Positions 10,426-18,804 of a stretch of DNA of 64,000 nucleotides are shown piece by piece. The stretch is from Marivivens donghaensis (GTDB taxonomy: Bacteria > Pseudomonadota > Alphaproteobacteria > Rhodobacterales > Rhodobacteraceae), in NCBI RefSeq assembly GCF_011806565.1, contig NZ_JAATOP010000007.1, positions 62,001-126,000 of the forward strand, read 5' to 3'. How positions within the stretch are numbered: the stretch's first letter is position 1; each line of letters opens with the position of its first letter. Both the position numbers and the translations under genes were made by a program. The notes beneath the pieces are model-generated. The model worked only from the letters and a program-made list of their open reading frames with translations. It searched no databases and was not told the DNA's origin.

Positions 10426-10875
10426 ATGGGCGCGAAACTCGGTGGTGACGACTTCGACGATCTGGGCGAAAGCGCGGAAATCAACATCACGCCATTTATC
10501 GACGTCATGTTGGTGCTGCTGATCATCTTCATGGTCGCGGCACCGCTCTCGACCGTCGACATTCCCGTCGAACTGCCTGTTGCCGTGGCCGATGCGCCTG
10601 TCAGGCCGTCGGAACCGGTCTTCATCACGATCGAAGAGGACCTCTCCATCTCTGTCGGCGACTATCCGGCCACCCTGGACTCTCTGGTGATGGAGGTCGG
10701 CATCGCGACCGGCATCGACCACGATGAGCGCCTCTATATCCGCGCCGACAAATCGGTGCCGTACGGCGAACTGATCGGCGTGATGAATGTGCTCAGGTCC
10801 GAGGGCTACCTGAAGGTCGGCCTCGTCGGTCTCGATGAAATGAGCGCGCCGCCGCAAGAGGGGGGAGCGGAATGA
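10426..10875 (+). CDS. exbD: ExbD/TolR biopolymer transport protein
   Basis: Single-span partner of ExbB, 149 residues. The segment ITPFIDVMLVLLIIFMVAAP contains the essential proton-carrying aspartate (FID). The periplasmic domain follows. It sits three bases after exbB and overlaps tonB by ATGA, so the motor is one transcriptional unit with the receptor and piuC. Confidence 0.96.
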   Translation: MGAKLGGDDFDDLGESAEINITPFIDVMLVLLIIFMVAAPLSTVDIPVELPVAVADAPVRPSEPVFITIEEDLSISVGDYPATLDSLVMEVGIATGIDHDERLYIRADKSVPYGELIGVMNVLRSEGYLKVGLVGLDEMSAPPQEGGAE

Positions 10876-11720
10876 GCCTCGCTTACAAAGGGGGCGTGTC
10901 GCTGCTTCCGATGCTCGCCGCGACCGTCGCGTTCAGCGGTGCCGCACACATCGCCTTGCCTGTGGTTCTAACATCGCAGCCCGAGGAGGCGGCTCCCGCG
11001 CCGCTGGAAACTGGCGTTCAGGGTGCCATCATGTTCGACCTATCGGATATCATCGCAGCGCCTACCGCTGCGGGCGAGGACAGCCGCGAAGTCGCCGAAG
11101 CCGAGGAGGCCGCGACGGTCACCGAAAGCCCCGAATTGGTCGATCTTGCGAAGGCTGCCGATGAACCGATCCTGAACCAGAGCCCCTATGAGGTCGAGGA
11201 CGACACCCTGAAATTCGGCGTGGCCAGCCCCGATCCGGTTAAGAACACCGAGCGGGATGCGACCGCCACCGCCGCCGAGTACGAGGAAGAGAAGGTGCAC
11301 GAGCCTTCGTCCGCGGGTGCGACTGCCGCCCAAGCCTCCAACGCGTCCGTGTCGGGCGTCGATGCCGACCAGACTGCCGAGAGCGCACAGGCCAGCAGCG
11401 AAGGGCTTTCAGCGGCTGATGTCGAGCAGATCACCGAATGGCAAAAAGAGATCGTCCTGAAGGTCGCCCACGCCAAATCCTATCCCGATGCGGCACGTTC
11501 GGCGGGAATTGAGGGCGAGGTCCGCATCCGCTTCGAGCTGGACCGCTACGGCAACGTGCTGTCGCGGTCGGTCGAGCAGACCTCTGGCCATGACGTGCTG
11601 GATCAAGCTGCGCTGGGCGTCATCGACGGTATCGGCAAAATGCCGACCCCACCGAATGCGCTGGTCGGTGACAGCTTCACGCTGGTGATCCCGATCAACT
11701 ATTCGATCAATAGGGGATGA
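10872..11720 (+). CDS. tonB: TonB family energy-transducing protein
   Basis: 282 residues: an N-terminal membrane anchor (about 10-32), a long acidic, Ala/Glu-rich periplasmic linker rather than the classic Pro-Lys repeats, and a C-terminal TonB domain (SYPDAARSAGIEGEVRIRF through DQAALGVIDGIGKMPTPP). It spans the periplasm to the receptor's TonB box. Its last 14 bases overlap the convergent FMN-oxidase gene. Confidence 0.93.
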   Translation: MSLAYKGGVSLLPMLAATVAFSGAAHIALPVVLTSQPEEAAPAPLETGVQGAIMFDLSDIIAAPTAAGEDSREVAEAEEAATVTESPELVDLAKAADEPILNQSPYEVEDDTLKFGVASPDPVKNTERDATATAAEYEEEKVHEPSSAGATAAQASNASVSGVDADQTAESAQASSEGLSAADVEQITEWQKEIVLKVAHAKSYPDAARSAGIEGEVRIRFELDRYGNVLSRSVEQTSGHDVLDQAALGVIDGIGKMPTPPNALVGDSFTLVIPINYSINRG

Positions 11721-12804
11721 AGCCGTCGGGCACCCTGACGCAATCGCGCGTGATGTCGCCAAGTGTACGGCATCCGGCGAGGGCCATGGTGATTTCCAAC
11801 TCGTCCCTCAGCAGTCGCAGCACATGGCTCACCCCAAGCGCGCCGCCCACGGCAAGGCCAAAGAGCACCGGCCGCCCGATCAGCACCGCATCAGCGCCGA
11901 GGGCGATGGCTCTGAAAATGTCCACGCCGCGGCGGATGCCGCCGTCGAAGAGCACGGGAAAATCGGCCCCGGCGGTCTGCCTGATCGCGGGCAGAGCCGA
12001 AATGCTCGACGGCACCCCGTCCAGCACCCGCCCGCCGTGGTTCGACACGATCAGCCCCGCTGCGCCTGCGTCCTGCTCCAACGCCACATCGCCCGGATGC
12101 ATGATACCTTTGGGCAAGACGGGTAGGGGCGCGTGACGGCAGAGCCAAGCCACATCGTCCCACGTCGGCATGACATAGGCGATCCGTTCGAAAATAGCGG
12201 ACTCGGTGCCGGTCAGCGGAGCGAACTGCGGAGGCTGCGCGGCAAGGTTGGGAAAGGGCAGGGAGGCAGGAAACTGAAAGCCGCTGGCAATCTCCTCATC
12301 CCTGACGCCATTCACAGGCGCATCGACGGTTAGAACGAGGCTCTGAAAGCCTGCATCGGTCGCGCGTTGGGCGAGCGCGAGAGTGGCGTCTCGCCCTTGC
12401 CAATAAAGCTGAAAAGTTCGGGCATTTGGCCCTTCCGCGCGGACGTTTTCCATCGGGACATTTGACTGGGTGCTCAGCACCATGCCGCATCCCTGAGCGG
12501 TGGCGGCGGCAGCGGTCGCGGTCTCGCCTTGGGAATGCAGCAACTGTTGCGCTGCCATCGGTGCCACGATTATCGGGGCGTCAAGGTTCTGCCCTAGCAT
12601 GGTGCACCGCGTCCCGCCGCCTTTGATCTCTCTCAGATGGCGGGGAAATATTTGCACCTCCGCAAGGTCGCTCAGGTTCCGCTGCGCAGTCTGTCCGTCG
12701 CCTGCCGCGCCAAAGAAATAGGCCGCTGTGGCTTGGTCCAATCGCTCGCGAGCGGCACGTTCATAGCCCCGCAAAGTGGTCGGCAATGTCGGGCTATCGC
12801 TCAT
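11707..12804 (-). CDS. FMN-dependent alpha-hydroxy-acid oxidase/dehydrogenase
   Basis: TIM-barrel flavoenzyme of the lactate/glycolate oxidase family, 365 residues. Conserved catalytic features are present: the N-terminal YFFGAAGDGQT, the QLYWQGRD segment with its Tyr, the lysine of VLPKGI, His and Arg of SNHGGRVLDG, and the phosphate-binding DGGIRRGVD. Substrate (lactate, glycolate, mandelate or other) cannot be assigned. It starts within the hemP stop (ATGA on the minus strand), so it is co-transcribed with an iron/heme-regulated gene, which is unusual. Confidence 0.9.
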   Translation of the reverse strand: MSDSPTLPTTLRGYERAARERLDQATAAYFFGAAGDGQTAQRNLSDLAEVQIFPRHLREIKGGGTRCTMLGQNLDAPIIVAPMAAQQLLHSQGETATAAAATAQGCGMVLSTQSNVPMENVRAEGPNARTFQLYWQGRDATLALAQRATDAGFQSLVLTVDAPVNGVRDEEIASGFQFPASLPFPNLAAQPPQFAPLTGTESAIFERIAYVMPTWDDVAWLCRHAPLPVLPKGIMHPGDVALEQDAGAAGLIVSNHGGRVLDGVPSSISALPAIRQTAGADFPVLFDGGIRRGVDIFRAIALGADAVLIGRPVLFGLAVGGALGVSHVLRLLRDELEITMALAGCRTLGDITRDCVRVPDGFIPY

Positions 12805-12989
12805 TTCGTCAGGATAAGCTTGCCCGCACGCGTGATGCGCAAGGTATAAACCTGCCCCGCCAAGGAAATCTGCGCCAGATCTCCGCCCTGCGTAAGATCG
12901 GTCGCCGAATAGAGGGGCAGCCGCGCCTTGTCGGATGGGCCGACGCTCTGATCGCTAGTGGGTTTCCCATCACAGTCCGATGGCAACAT
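12801..12989 (-). CDS. hemP: hemin uptake protein HemP/HmuP family
   Basis: 62-residue protein whose last third, GQVYTLRITRAGKLILTK, is the diagnostic HemP ending. Known relatives are small iron-regulated proteins near heme-uptake genes, and in Bradyrhizobium HmuP acts as a co-activator. No heme receptor or HmuTUV is seen here; the neighbour is a siderophore module. The N-terminus is variable, so a later start is possible. A TGAC-N7-GTCA dyad lies about 66 bases upstream. Confidence 0.88.
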   Translation of the reverse strand: MLPSDCDGKPTSDQSVGPSDKARLPLYSATDLTQGGDLAQISLAGQVYTLRITRAGKLILTK

Positions 12990-13042
12990 TTGAAGTCTCC
13001 GCTGTCTCCGTTTTCCTGGCTGAGTGCGGCGACTCTGGCTGG

Positions 13043-13069
13043 GTCAATTAAAGTTGACTTATTATGTCA
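13043..13069. promoter_or_regulatory. overlapping dyads, probable iron-responsive operator for hemP
   Basis: Two inverted repeats overlap: GTCAA-N6-TTGAC (13043-13058) and TGACTTATTATGTCA (13055-13069), a perfect TGAC-N7-GTCA dyad. This fits the TGA-N9-TCA form described for RirA-type or related iron-responsive operators in alphaproteobacteria. It is placed to control the minus-strand hemP-oxidase pair. The regulator is not encoded in this window, and the assignment is inference. Confidence 0.55.
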
Positions 13070-13142
13070 GGAATATCCGGAGTGCAAGTGATGGGAGATC
13101 CGGTCAGTTTGAAATGGGCGAATGATTGGGAAAAAGTGGACA

Positions 13143-13151
13143 CCCCCCCCC
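13143..13151 (+). repeat. C9 homopolymer tract upstream of fkbM gene
   Basis: Nine consecutive cytosines lie in the 290-base non-coding gap between hemP and the FkbM methyltransferase, about 130 bases before the chosen start. Homopolymer tracts of this length are rare in the rest of the window. It may be a slippage-prone promoter element or a sequencing-sensitive spot. Confidence 0.6.
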
Positions 13152-13278
13152 TTAAGTTGCAGCGGTGGTGGAACGGCTTGTGCGAGGGTGGAGCAATGAA
13201 GTGGTCAGCTCCAAGATCGAACACATTGCACTTGTATCTGCTAGTAGCGCGGTGCCTTATCGGGCGGATAAACGGTGC

Positions 13279-14199
13279 ATGATTGAGAATAGCGAGATGG
13301 ACGATTTGAAGAGCGGGCTGACTTACGACACCGCAAAATTAGGCTTGGTGACCATTGGGGATATCGACCTGAGGTACCGCGACGCCGATGGCGGGGGTAA
13401 GCACTATCACGGGCGTGGCCATTTCGAGGAATACGTGAGCCCGATGTACCGCCTGCTCGCGGACGAGTTGAAGCCATCTCACTGCATCGATATCGGAGCC
13501 AACTACGGCTACACTGGGCTTCTCATGCGCCGTGCCTTCCCTGATGCAAATCTCACGTTGGTCGAGCCGATCCCTTGGCTTGAATCTTTCGTTCGCAAGA
13601 ACTTTGAAAACAATGGCGCGAGCTTTGATCGTTTCATTTCAGCCATCGCATCGGATGCCGCTGCCACGACCGAATTCGGTGTTAATACCAACGCCTCGCA
13701 AGACAGTAGAGTCAAAGCACAGGGGAACTGGGACGTCATCTCGACGACTTCGGTCACTTTGTCGGAAATCACTTCGCCTGTGTCCGCTGATCAGGGTGTT
13801 TATATCAAAATCGATACCCAAGGCTGGGAAGAGAGCGTCTTCCGCGGCGGCGAACGTTTTCTTTCTTCGCATAATCGCTGGTTCATAAAAACGGAGTTCG
13901 CGCCGCACTGGATGATCAGTCAGGGGAGCGATCCGGTGGCAGTTCTGGAAAGCTGGCTCGAGAAGTACGATATCTACGAAAGCCTCGGGCGGGTTGCTTG
14001 GAACTGTTCCAGCCTCACAGACATGATCGGCAAGAAGCTCGAGCCCGGTGATGGCGCCAAGTTCGTTGATTACGTCCAGACGCTGAACAAGAATGGTCTG
14101 GGCTGGGTGGATCTGTTTGTCTTGCCGCCTGCGTCGCGGCGCGCCTACGCGAATACCGTAGAGCGTCCAAGCAGCATTTGGAAGCGCCTCTTCGACTGA
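13279..14199 (+). CDS. FkbM family SAM-dependent methyltransferase
   Basis: About 306 residues. The SAM-binding motif CIDIGANYGYTG is followed by an acidic loop (TLVEPIPW) and the FkbM signature YIKIDTQGWEESVFRGG. Such enzymes methylate sugars or polyketides and are often found with surface polysaccharide genes, but no such genes adjoin it. Start is uncertain: an upstream in-frame start at 13165 lies in non-coding-looking sequence, and an ATG at 13297 is also possible. It stands alone, with somewhat different base use from its neighbours, so acquisition by transfer is possible. Confidence 0.83.
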   Translation: MIENSEMDDLKSGLTYDTAKLGLVTIGDIDLRYRDADGGGKHYHGRGHFEEYVSPMYRLLADELKPSHCIDIGANYGYTGLLMRRAFPDANLTLVEPIPWLESFVRKNFENNGASFDRFISAIASDAAATTEFGVNTNASQDSRVKAQGNWDVISTTSVTLSEITSPVSADQGVYIKIDTQGWEESVFRGGERFLSSHNRWFIKTEFAPHWMISQGSDPVAVLESWLEKYDIYESLGRVAWNCSSLTDMIGKKLEPGDGAKFVDYVQTLNKNGLGWVDLFVLPPASRRAYANTVERPSSIWKRLFD

Positions 14200-14261
14200 C
14201 GCTCTGGCGGTTGTCGCCGGACCGAAAAGCAGCAGTCTAGCATTTCGCTGTTGTATCCGCT

Positions 14262-15209
14262 CTACGGGGCTTCGCCTTTGAACTCGTCGGCTTTAACGGC
14301 CCCGCGCACACCGCGCGGCATGTCCTTTCCGATGGTCGTATCGTGGGTGGTCTGTGCTTCCAGCTCGGCGTTGATCTCGGCTCCCAGAAGTATCACGTAG
14401 GCGGAAATCCAGAGCCAGAACAACAGGATGATCACCCCTGCCAAGGAACCGAAGGTTTCCTGATAGGATCCGAAGTTCTCGGCGTAGAGCGAGAAAGCGA
14501 TAGACCCCATAAGCCAGAGGAGGCAGGCAACGATGGCTCCGGGGGCCAGCCATGCCCATTCTGCAGATTTGCGGGACGGACCGAACCGGTAGATGATCGC
14601 AATGCCTACGACCACCGATAAGAGCAAAACGCCCCAGCGAGCCCAGGACATGATTGCTTCGAACACCGGTCCAAACGCAACGATCGCGAGGATGCCGGGC
14701 AAAACGAGCACCGCGCCAATGGCAGACAACAATCCGACGATGAGAAGCAGGGTTAGCGCCAGCGTGGTGAGCTTGAGGCGGATAAAACCGCGCTTTTCCT
14801 CTTCGTCGTAGGCGACGTTGAGCCCCTCGATCAGATGGCCAACCCCGGCCGAAGCAGAGTAGAGCGAAAGCAGGATGCCCAACGCGGCCGCAAGCCCGAG
14901 GCCCCCTGTATGCGATCCAGCAACAGATTTTGCCTGCTCGATGAGGATCTCGGCAGCACGCTGCGGCAATACCTCGGTGATTTGTTGGATTTGAGCGGTG
15001 ACGTCAGCGGGCGTAATGAAAAGCCCAGCGAGCGCCATAAGCGCAGTGATTGCAGGAAAAATGGCCATCAGCGCATAGAATGCGACACCTGCCGAAACCA
15101 AGCTGATCCGGTCTGCGGCCAACTCGGCCTTGACGCGCAACATGATAGCTTTCCAGCCAGTGAGGCCGATCTGGCGTGGCCGGGTGGCGTAGGATCCGTC
15201 GTTTGGCAT
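14262..15209 (-). CDS. YihY/BrkB family inner-membrane protein
   Basis: 315 residues with about six membrane spans. The N-terminal FYALMAIFPAITALMALAGLF and the later GSIAFSLYAENFGSYQETFGSLAGVIILLFWLW are hallmarks of the family once misnamed ribonuclease BN. The hydrophilic C-terminus is short and charged. Function is unknown; relatives are proposed transporters or envelope proteins. It is followed upstream by three further small envelope proteins on the same strand. Confidence 0.9.
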   Translation of the reverse strand: MPNDGSYATRPRQIGLTGWKAIMLRVKAELAADRISLVSAGVAFYALMAIFPAITALMALAGLFITPADVTAQIQQITEVLPQRAAEILIEQAKSVAGSHTGGLGLAAALGILLSLYSASAGVGHLIEGLNVAYDEEEKRGFIRLKLTTLALTLLLIVGLLSAIGAVLVLPGILAIVAFGPVFEAIMSWARWGVLLLSVVVGIAIIYRFGPSRKSAEWAWLAPGAIVACLLWLMGSIAFSLYAENFGSYQETFGSLAGVIILLFWLWISAYVILLGAEINAELEAQTTHDTTIGKDMPRGVRGAVKADEFKGEAP

Positions 15210-15286
15210 GACAGCGATTTTCCTTGGAATGTCTTAAATTTCGCGCCGGAGCCATTGGGCACCGACGCGAATTCATAGTCAGTTGA

Positions 15287-16429
15287 TCAGCCCTGCTTGG
15301 GCGTTTGGGACGTCACGTCCGGTCGACCGAGGTTCTGCGCGTCCGCTTCGTCGCGAACCCGATCCTCGATACGCTTGCCGGCAGATTTGGCGGCATCGGC
15401 AAGAGCGTGCTCAGCAGGCTTATCGCCGGGGGTGCGTTCATCGGCTTCCGCACGAGCCTCGCGCGCGATGCTTTCGCCCTCGTCGAGCGCGGCACTGGCA
15501 ACGGCAGAAAGCTTGTCACGCTCCTCACGGAAGATCGCTTCGGCTTCGGACATCAAAGCGTCGCTGTATTCGCCCATGAAGTCGTCCTCTGCCTTGGTGC
15601 GCGGTGCGGCTCCGCCAAGAGCGGCACCGACCGCGACGGCGAGTGCGCCAGCGACGAGAGGGTGGTCACTGAAGAAGTCGGCAGCGCTTGCTGCGGTCTG
15701 CTTCACTTTTTGGCCCCCGCGTTCACGGGCGATAAGTGCGCGCTCACGCGCCTCGATCACACGGCGGCGGGCGCCCTCCGACATATGCTCTGTCCCGGCG
15801 GCGATGCGGGCGTAACCGTCCTGAAGTACCGACTGGGCCTGCGACGACTTCGCCGAAACGGAGTCGCGGACGGACTGTCCGGCCTCACCAATCTTGGTGC
15901 GGGCATCCCCAGCGGTGGCCGCGGCGCTATCACGTTTGTCGGCCAACGCAGACTTCAGGCGGGCCTGTGCACGATCCACGCGATCTTCGAAGCTTTCCGC
16001 CTCGTCGCCATCATCACCATGCAGATCGTCATAATAGCTGGGGCGATAGGTGGTGCCGTAGCCCGGTTTGCGGGCGGCCCAGTCCGGACCGGCTGCGGTA
16101 TTTGCAGCGGAGTCCGTAGCGCTGTCCTTACGGATCTGACGGCTCAGCGGGTCGCCGGCCAGACCTTTGTCCTCGTTATCGTAGGAGCGACCGAACATCA
16201 TCCATACAAGGCCAGCTGCCGTCAGCGTCAGGCCGATCGGGTTCTGCTTGGCCGACTTCGAAAAAGCCTGCCCCATTTCGCTGCCGTGGGTCTGTAGGTG
16301 GCGGCCCACTTGGGCCACAATCTCGTCGGTCGAAAAGCGGCTCTGAAGCTCGGATACGGACGAGGTCAGACCCGCGCGTTCGCGTTCGATCTCGCGTTCG
16401 ATTTCTGCTGCTGATTTGCGATTAGACAT
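15287..16429 (-). CDS. DUF3618 domain membrane-associated protein
   Basis: 380 residues from MSNRKSAAEIEREIERERAGL, the typical DUF3618 opening (about 1-45). One short hydrophobic span lies at about 60-75 (NPIGLTLTAAGLVWMMFG) and a second Gly/Ala-rich one near 270-290. In between is a long charged, Ala-rich helical stretch that looks like coiled coil. The ATG at 16429 overlaps the upstream holin-like gene by 8 bases; an earlier in-frame ATG is less likely. No enzymatic motif. Probably an envelope or stress-response structural protein. Confidence 0.8.
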   Translation of the reverse strand: MSNRKSAAEIEREIERERAGLTSSVSELQSRFSTDEIVAQVGRHLQTHGSEMGQAFSKSAKQNPIGLTLTAAGLVWMMFGRSYDNEDKGLAGDPLSRQIRKDSATDSAANTAAGPDWAARKPGYGTTYRPSYYDDLHGDDGDEAESFEDRVDRAQARLKSALADKRDSAAATAGDARTKIGEAGQSVRDSVSAKSSQAQSVLQDGYARIAAGTEHMSEGARRRVIEARERALIARERGGQKVKQTAASAADFFSDHPLVAGALAVAVGAALGGAAPRTKAEDDFMGEYSDALMSEAEAIFREERDKLSAVASAALDEGESIAREARAEADERTPGDKPAEHALADAAKSAGKRIEDRVRDEADAQNLGRPDVTSQTPKQG

Positions 16430-16817
16430 TGGTCGTCTCCGTGATTGCATGCACGTCGCGACGGACGTTTTCAGTGGTGCGGGTCGGGGCGAGGCTGCTT
16501 GCTTTAAGCTTGCTCATCCCGCCTTTGATCATGATCAGCGCCGCAATGATGGCGACACCGCCGACGATCACGGCCGACCAGAAAGGATGCAGGCCCGCCG
16601 CGGAAAGCGCGGCCACGAGCGCAGCAGCGATGACGTTGAGACCAACGAGGGTCAAAACGACGCCGCCGACGATCACGCCCACCGCCGTGGCGGCAGTGTT
16701 CAGGTTCTCGCCAATTTCAGCACGGGCGAGCTGCAATTCCTTGCGTACGAGCGTTGTGACATGCGTGATGATATTGCCGACCAGGTTAGTAGTTCCGGTT
16801 GTTTTGTCCGTTTGCAT
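16422..16817 (-). CDS. phage holin-like (DUF1469/YqjE type) membrane protein
   Basis: 131 residues with two membrane spans: VGVIVGGVVLTLVGLNVIAAALVAAL and PFWSAVIVGGVAIIAALIMI. The N-terminal amphipathic helix (LVRKELQLARAEIGENL) is typical of the Phage_holin_3_6/YqjE group, which is chromosomal and not a sign of prophage. It shares one base with the preceding gene (TGATG) and overlaps the next by 8, so the three form an operon. Confidence 0.83.
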   Translation of the reverse strand: MQTDKTTGTTNLVGNIITHVTTLVRKELQLARAEIGENLNTAATAVGVIVGGVVLTLVGLNVIAAALVAALSAAGLHPFWSAVIVGGVAIIAALIMIKGGMSKLKASSLAPTRTTENVRRDVHAITETTNV

Positions 16818-17323
16818 CAGAGGTTCTCCGGTTCCTGGCGGTGGTAGGCGGGGGTGGCAGGGCTCGCAGCAGCGGGTGCCGATGCCGGTTGCGGTGTAGT
16901 GTTCGTGCTGGCGTTGTTTGCACCTGCTTTGGCGAAGCGCGTTGCGGCGAAACCGAGAAGTGCGGCACCGCCGAGGTAGGCCATCGGGTTGCGGCGGGCG
17001 AAGTCGGACAAGCCGCCTGCCATTTCGCCCAGATCCTTATCTCGGATCGAGTCCGAAGCATCTGCTAGGGTCGAGGCAATCTGGGACATGGTCCGCTCTT
17101 GCGGAGAACCGCTGCGCATCTCTTCGGCAGCTTTGCGAAGCGCGTTCGAGACGTCCGAAACCTCGTCCGCCATATGGCCGCGCTGCTCTTCTTCGAAGCC
17201 GCTGGCACGCTGTTTGATTTCATCCGCTGTATTCCGGGCCTTGGTCCGAAGATCATCGCGCATCTCACGCGCGGCGCTCTCAGCGGGAGGGGTGTTCGGG
17301 GTGTGTTGGTTAGGATTTGTCAT
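16817..17323 (-). CDS. YqjD/ElaB-like membrane-anchored helical protein
   Basis: 168 residues. The start at 17323 has a near-perfect Shine-Dalgarno (AAGGAGG). The protein is a charged helical domain (about 15-110), then one hydrophobic span (MAYLGGAALLGFAATRF), then a Pro/Ala-rich tail. This matches the general layout of YqjD/ElaB proteins, which anchor ribosomes to the membrane in stationary phase in E. coli, but direct homology cannot be confirmed by eye. First gene of the YqjD-like/YqjE-like/DUF3618 operon. Confidence 0.7.
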   Translation of the reverse strand: MTNPNQHTPNTPPAESAAREMRDDLRTKARNTADEIKQRASGFEEEQRGHMADEVSDVSNALRKAAEEMRSGSPQERTMSQIASTLADASDSIRDKDLGEMAGGLSDFARRNPMAYLGGAALLGFAATRFAKAGANNASTNTTPQPASAPAAASPATPAYHRQEPENL

Positions 17324-17768
17324 CCCTACCTCCTTGGATAAAATTGACCGGCGGTGAACGCCGTCTTGGTTGAACAACACACGCTGCTCCGGCTAAGTTC
17401 CTCATCTGCTCCTTATTAATTGACTGCGACGTGAGAGCCCTTCGTCCAGTTACTGCTTGGAAGAAGATTTTTTCGTGTCGGAGATCGCTGCCAGCTTTGC
17501 GCTGCCATCGGCGTACCGGCAGAGAAACAAGGCTCTGACCGCAGTCGCGACCTTCATCTTCTGAAAGTGCTGTGTGATGGTTGAATAGCCGGTCCAATGG
17601 AGCTGAGCTGCAGCGGTCGGCAAAAGATCGAAAGGCAGCAGTGGGCCGGGACCGACGACCGCGGTTGCCAGCGAGGCTCGAGACTCCGCTGCGCCGCCGC
17701 AAGTCTGGTTCGAAACCATTCTGAAGGTTGCTGCGTCGCAAACGAAAGACTGCCTCTCCCGTGACAGC
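17324..17768. other. non-coding or decayed stretch
   Basis: About 445 bases without a convincing gene. The first part holds the promoter and RBS of the YqjD-like operon. The remainder has minus-strand frames of 117 and 143 codons with atypical composition (many Ser, Cys, Trp, Arg) and no recognisable domain. They may be decay products of the ankyrin-type ORF that ends at 17769. Confidence 0.5.
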
Positions 17769-18635
17769 CTAGGACGACCAAAGTGGCTCCGTGCTCTCGT
17801 CAAGGCAGGTCATCGCATGCAGAACTGTCTCTCCGAGCCGCGTGCTCAGACCTGTCCTTGCGCCGGTTTCAAGCATCAGTTGCACACGCTGAAGGGGGGT
17901 CGAGAACGCGCCCGTGGCCCACATCAGCGGGAAGGGCGACGTGCCCGAAAAACCTGATCCGTATGTTCGATTGAGCTCGACAGACGGAAGCGCAACGCAG
18001 AAAACGGCGAAGCCGGCCACCTTTGCGAGAGCCTCTGCCGCATCGGTCAAACCGAGAAACTTCATTGCGCGTTCGCTCTTTTCAGGGAGCCAATTGATCT
18101 CCTCCATTTGCTGAGCGACACCGGCGGCATCACCGTCCGCGCATGCCTTGTCGAACCTTTGGTAAGCGTCCATAAATTCGGGAAGGACCCTGATCTGTTC
18201 GGCAAAGCGCGGTTGGTCTTCCGGCATGAGCTTGGCTGAGTAGTCACCAAGTGTAGAGACAAGAGCGTCAGCGAGGCGGGCATCTCCGCTATCGTTCTCA
18301 ATACCGTCGAGAACCTGTCTCGCCAAAGCGACGGTTAGCTCTCGGGCTGCTGGAAATTTGTCGGAAAAATGTGCTGCTCGATCTTGCTGATCCTTGAAAC
18401 AGAGAGACCTGTTCCAAAAAAAATGTGACCCTTGTGTGGTCAATTCCCAGACTGCATGCACTTTTGCCGAAAGCGGTGCATTTGCCCAAATAAGATGAAA
18501 TATTCGGGCCACATCCGGAGAGACCGTGCGCAGTCCGCGCATCCTCGCCGCCCCCGCCGCCTTCGAGTGCCATCTGGTGCAGACGGTTCCGGTCAGCCCC
18601 GCGCGCACCATTGTTCTGGGCGAGGTCAAGCGCAT
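17769..18635 (-). CDS. hypothetical protein ending in an ankyrin-like segment, probably truncated
   Basis: An open frame of up to 288 codons. The last part, from SPFPLMWATGAF through VQLMLETGARTGLSTR to LGETVLHAM, matches the shape of one ankyrin repeat (loop, helix, turn, then GET-LHA), but the chain stops soon after, where relatives would continue with more repeats. The first ~37 codons are antisense to a flavin reductase remnant, so the true start is probably internal. Base use in the N-terminal part is unlike the neighbours. Function unknown; it may not be intact. Confidence 0.4.
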   Translation of the reverse strand: MRLTSPRTMVRAGLTGTVCTRWHSKAAGAARMRGLRTVSPDVARIFHLIWANAPLSAKVHAVWELTTQGSHFFWNRSLCFKDQQDRAAHFSDKFPAARELTVALARQVLDGIENDSGDARLADALVSTLGDYSAKLMPEDQPRFAEQIRVLPEFMDAYQRFDKACADGDAAGVAQQMEEINWLPEKSERAMKFLGLTDAAEALAKVAGFAVFCVALPSVELNRTYGSGFSGTSPFPLMWATGAFSTPLQRVQLMLETGARTGLSTRLGETVLHAMTCLDESTEPLWSS

Positions 18636-18804
18636 GTTCGTGCGCGAGACACTGGTGGACCCCGAAACCCACTACGTCGATCAGATCGGAATCGACGCCG
18701 TCGGACGCCTCGGTGGTCACCTCTACGCGCGCCAGCTCGACCAATTCGAACGGGTGACGCCGACGGTGGAGGAGTTCATGGGCGTTCCGGAGAAGACAGG
18801 CTGA
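18526..18804 (+). pseudogene. truncated flavin reductase-like domain protein (3' part only)
   Basis: A frame of 92 codons reads PRILAAPAAFECHLVQTV, then IVLGEVKRMFVRETLVD and YVDQIGIDAVGRLGGHLYAR, which is the C-terminal half of the flavin reductase/FMN-binding split-barrel family. The N-terminal half with the FMN-binding loops is missing; upstream the frame meets a stop at 18496 in unrelated, lower-GC sequence. The GTG at 18526 is not a credible start. Best read as a 5'-deleted remnant. Confidence 0.72.

Noticed and set aside
13110-13260. Possible insertion-sequence end (AAAAAGTGGACACC) beside the C9 tract
   Set aside because: No matching inverted repeat, target duplication or transposase fragment could be found nearby.
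16422-16817. Holin-like protein as evidence for a prophage
   Set aside because: The DUF1469/YqjE group is chromosomal and sits here in an envelope operon; no phage structural, terminase or lysis genes were seen.
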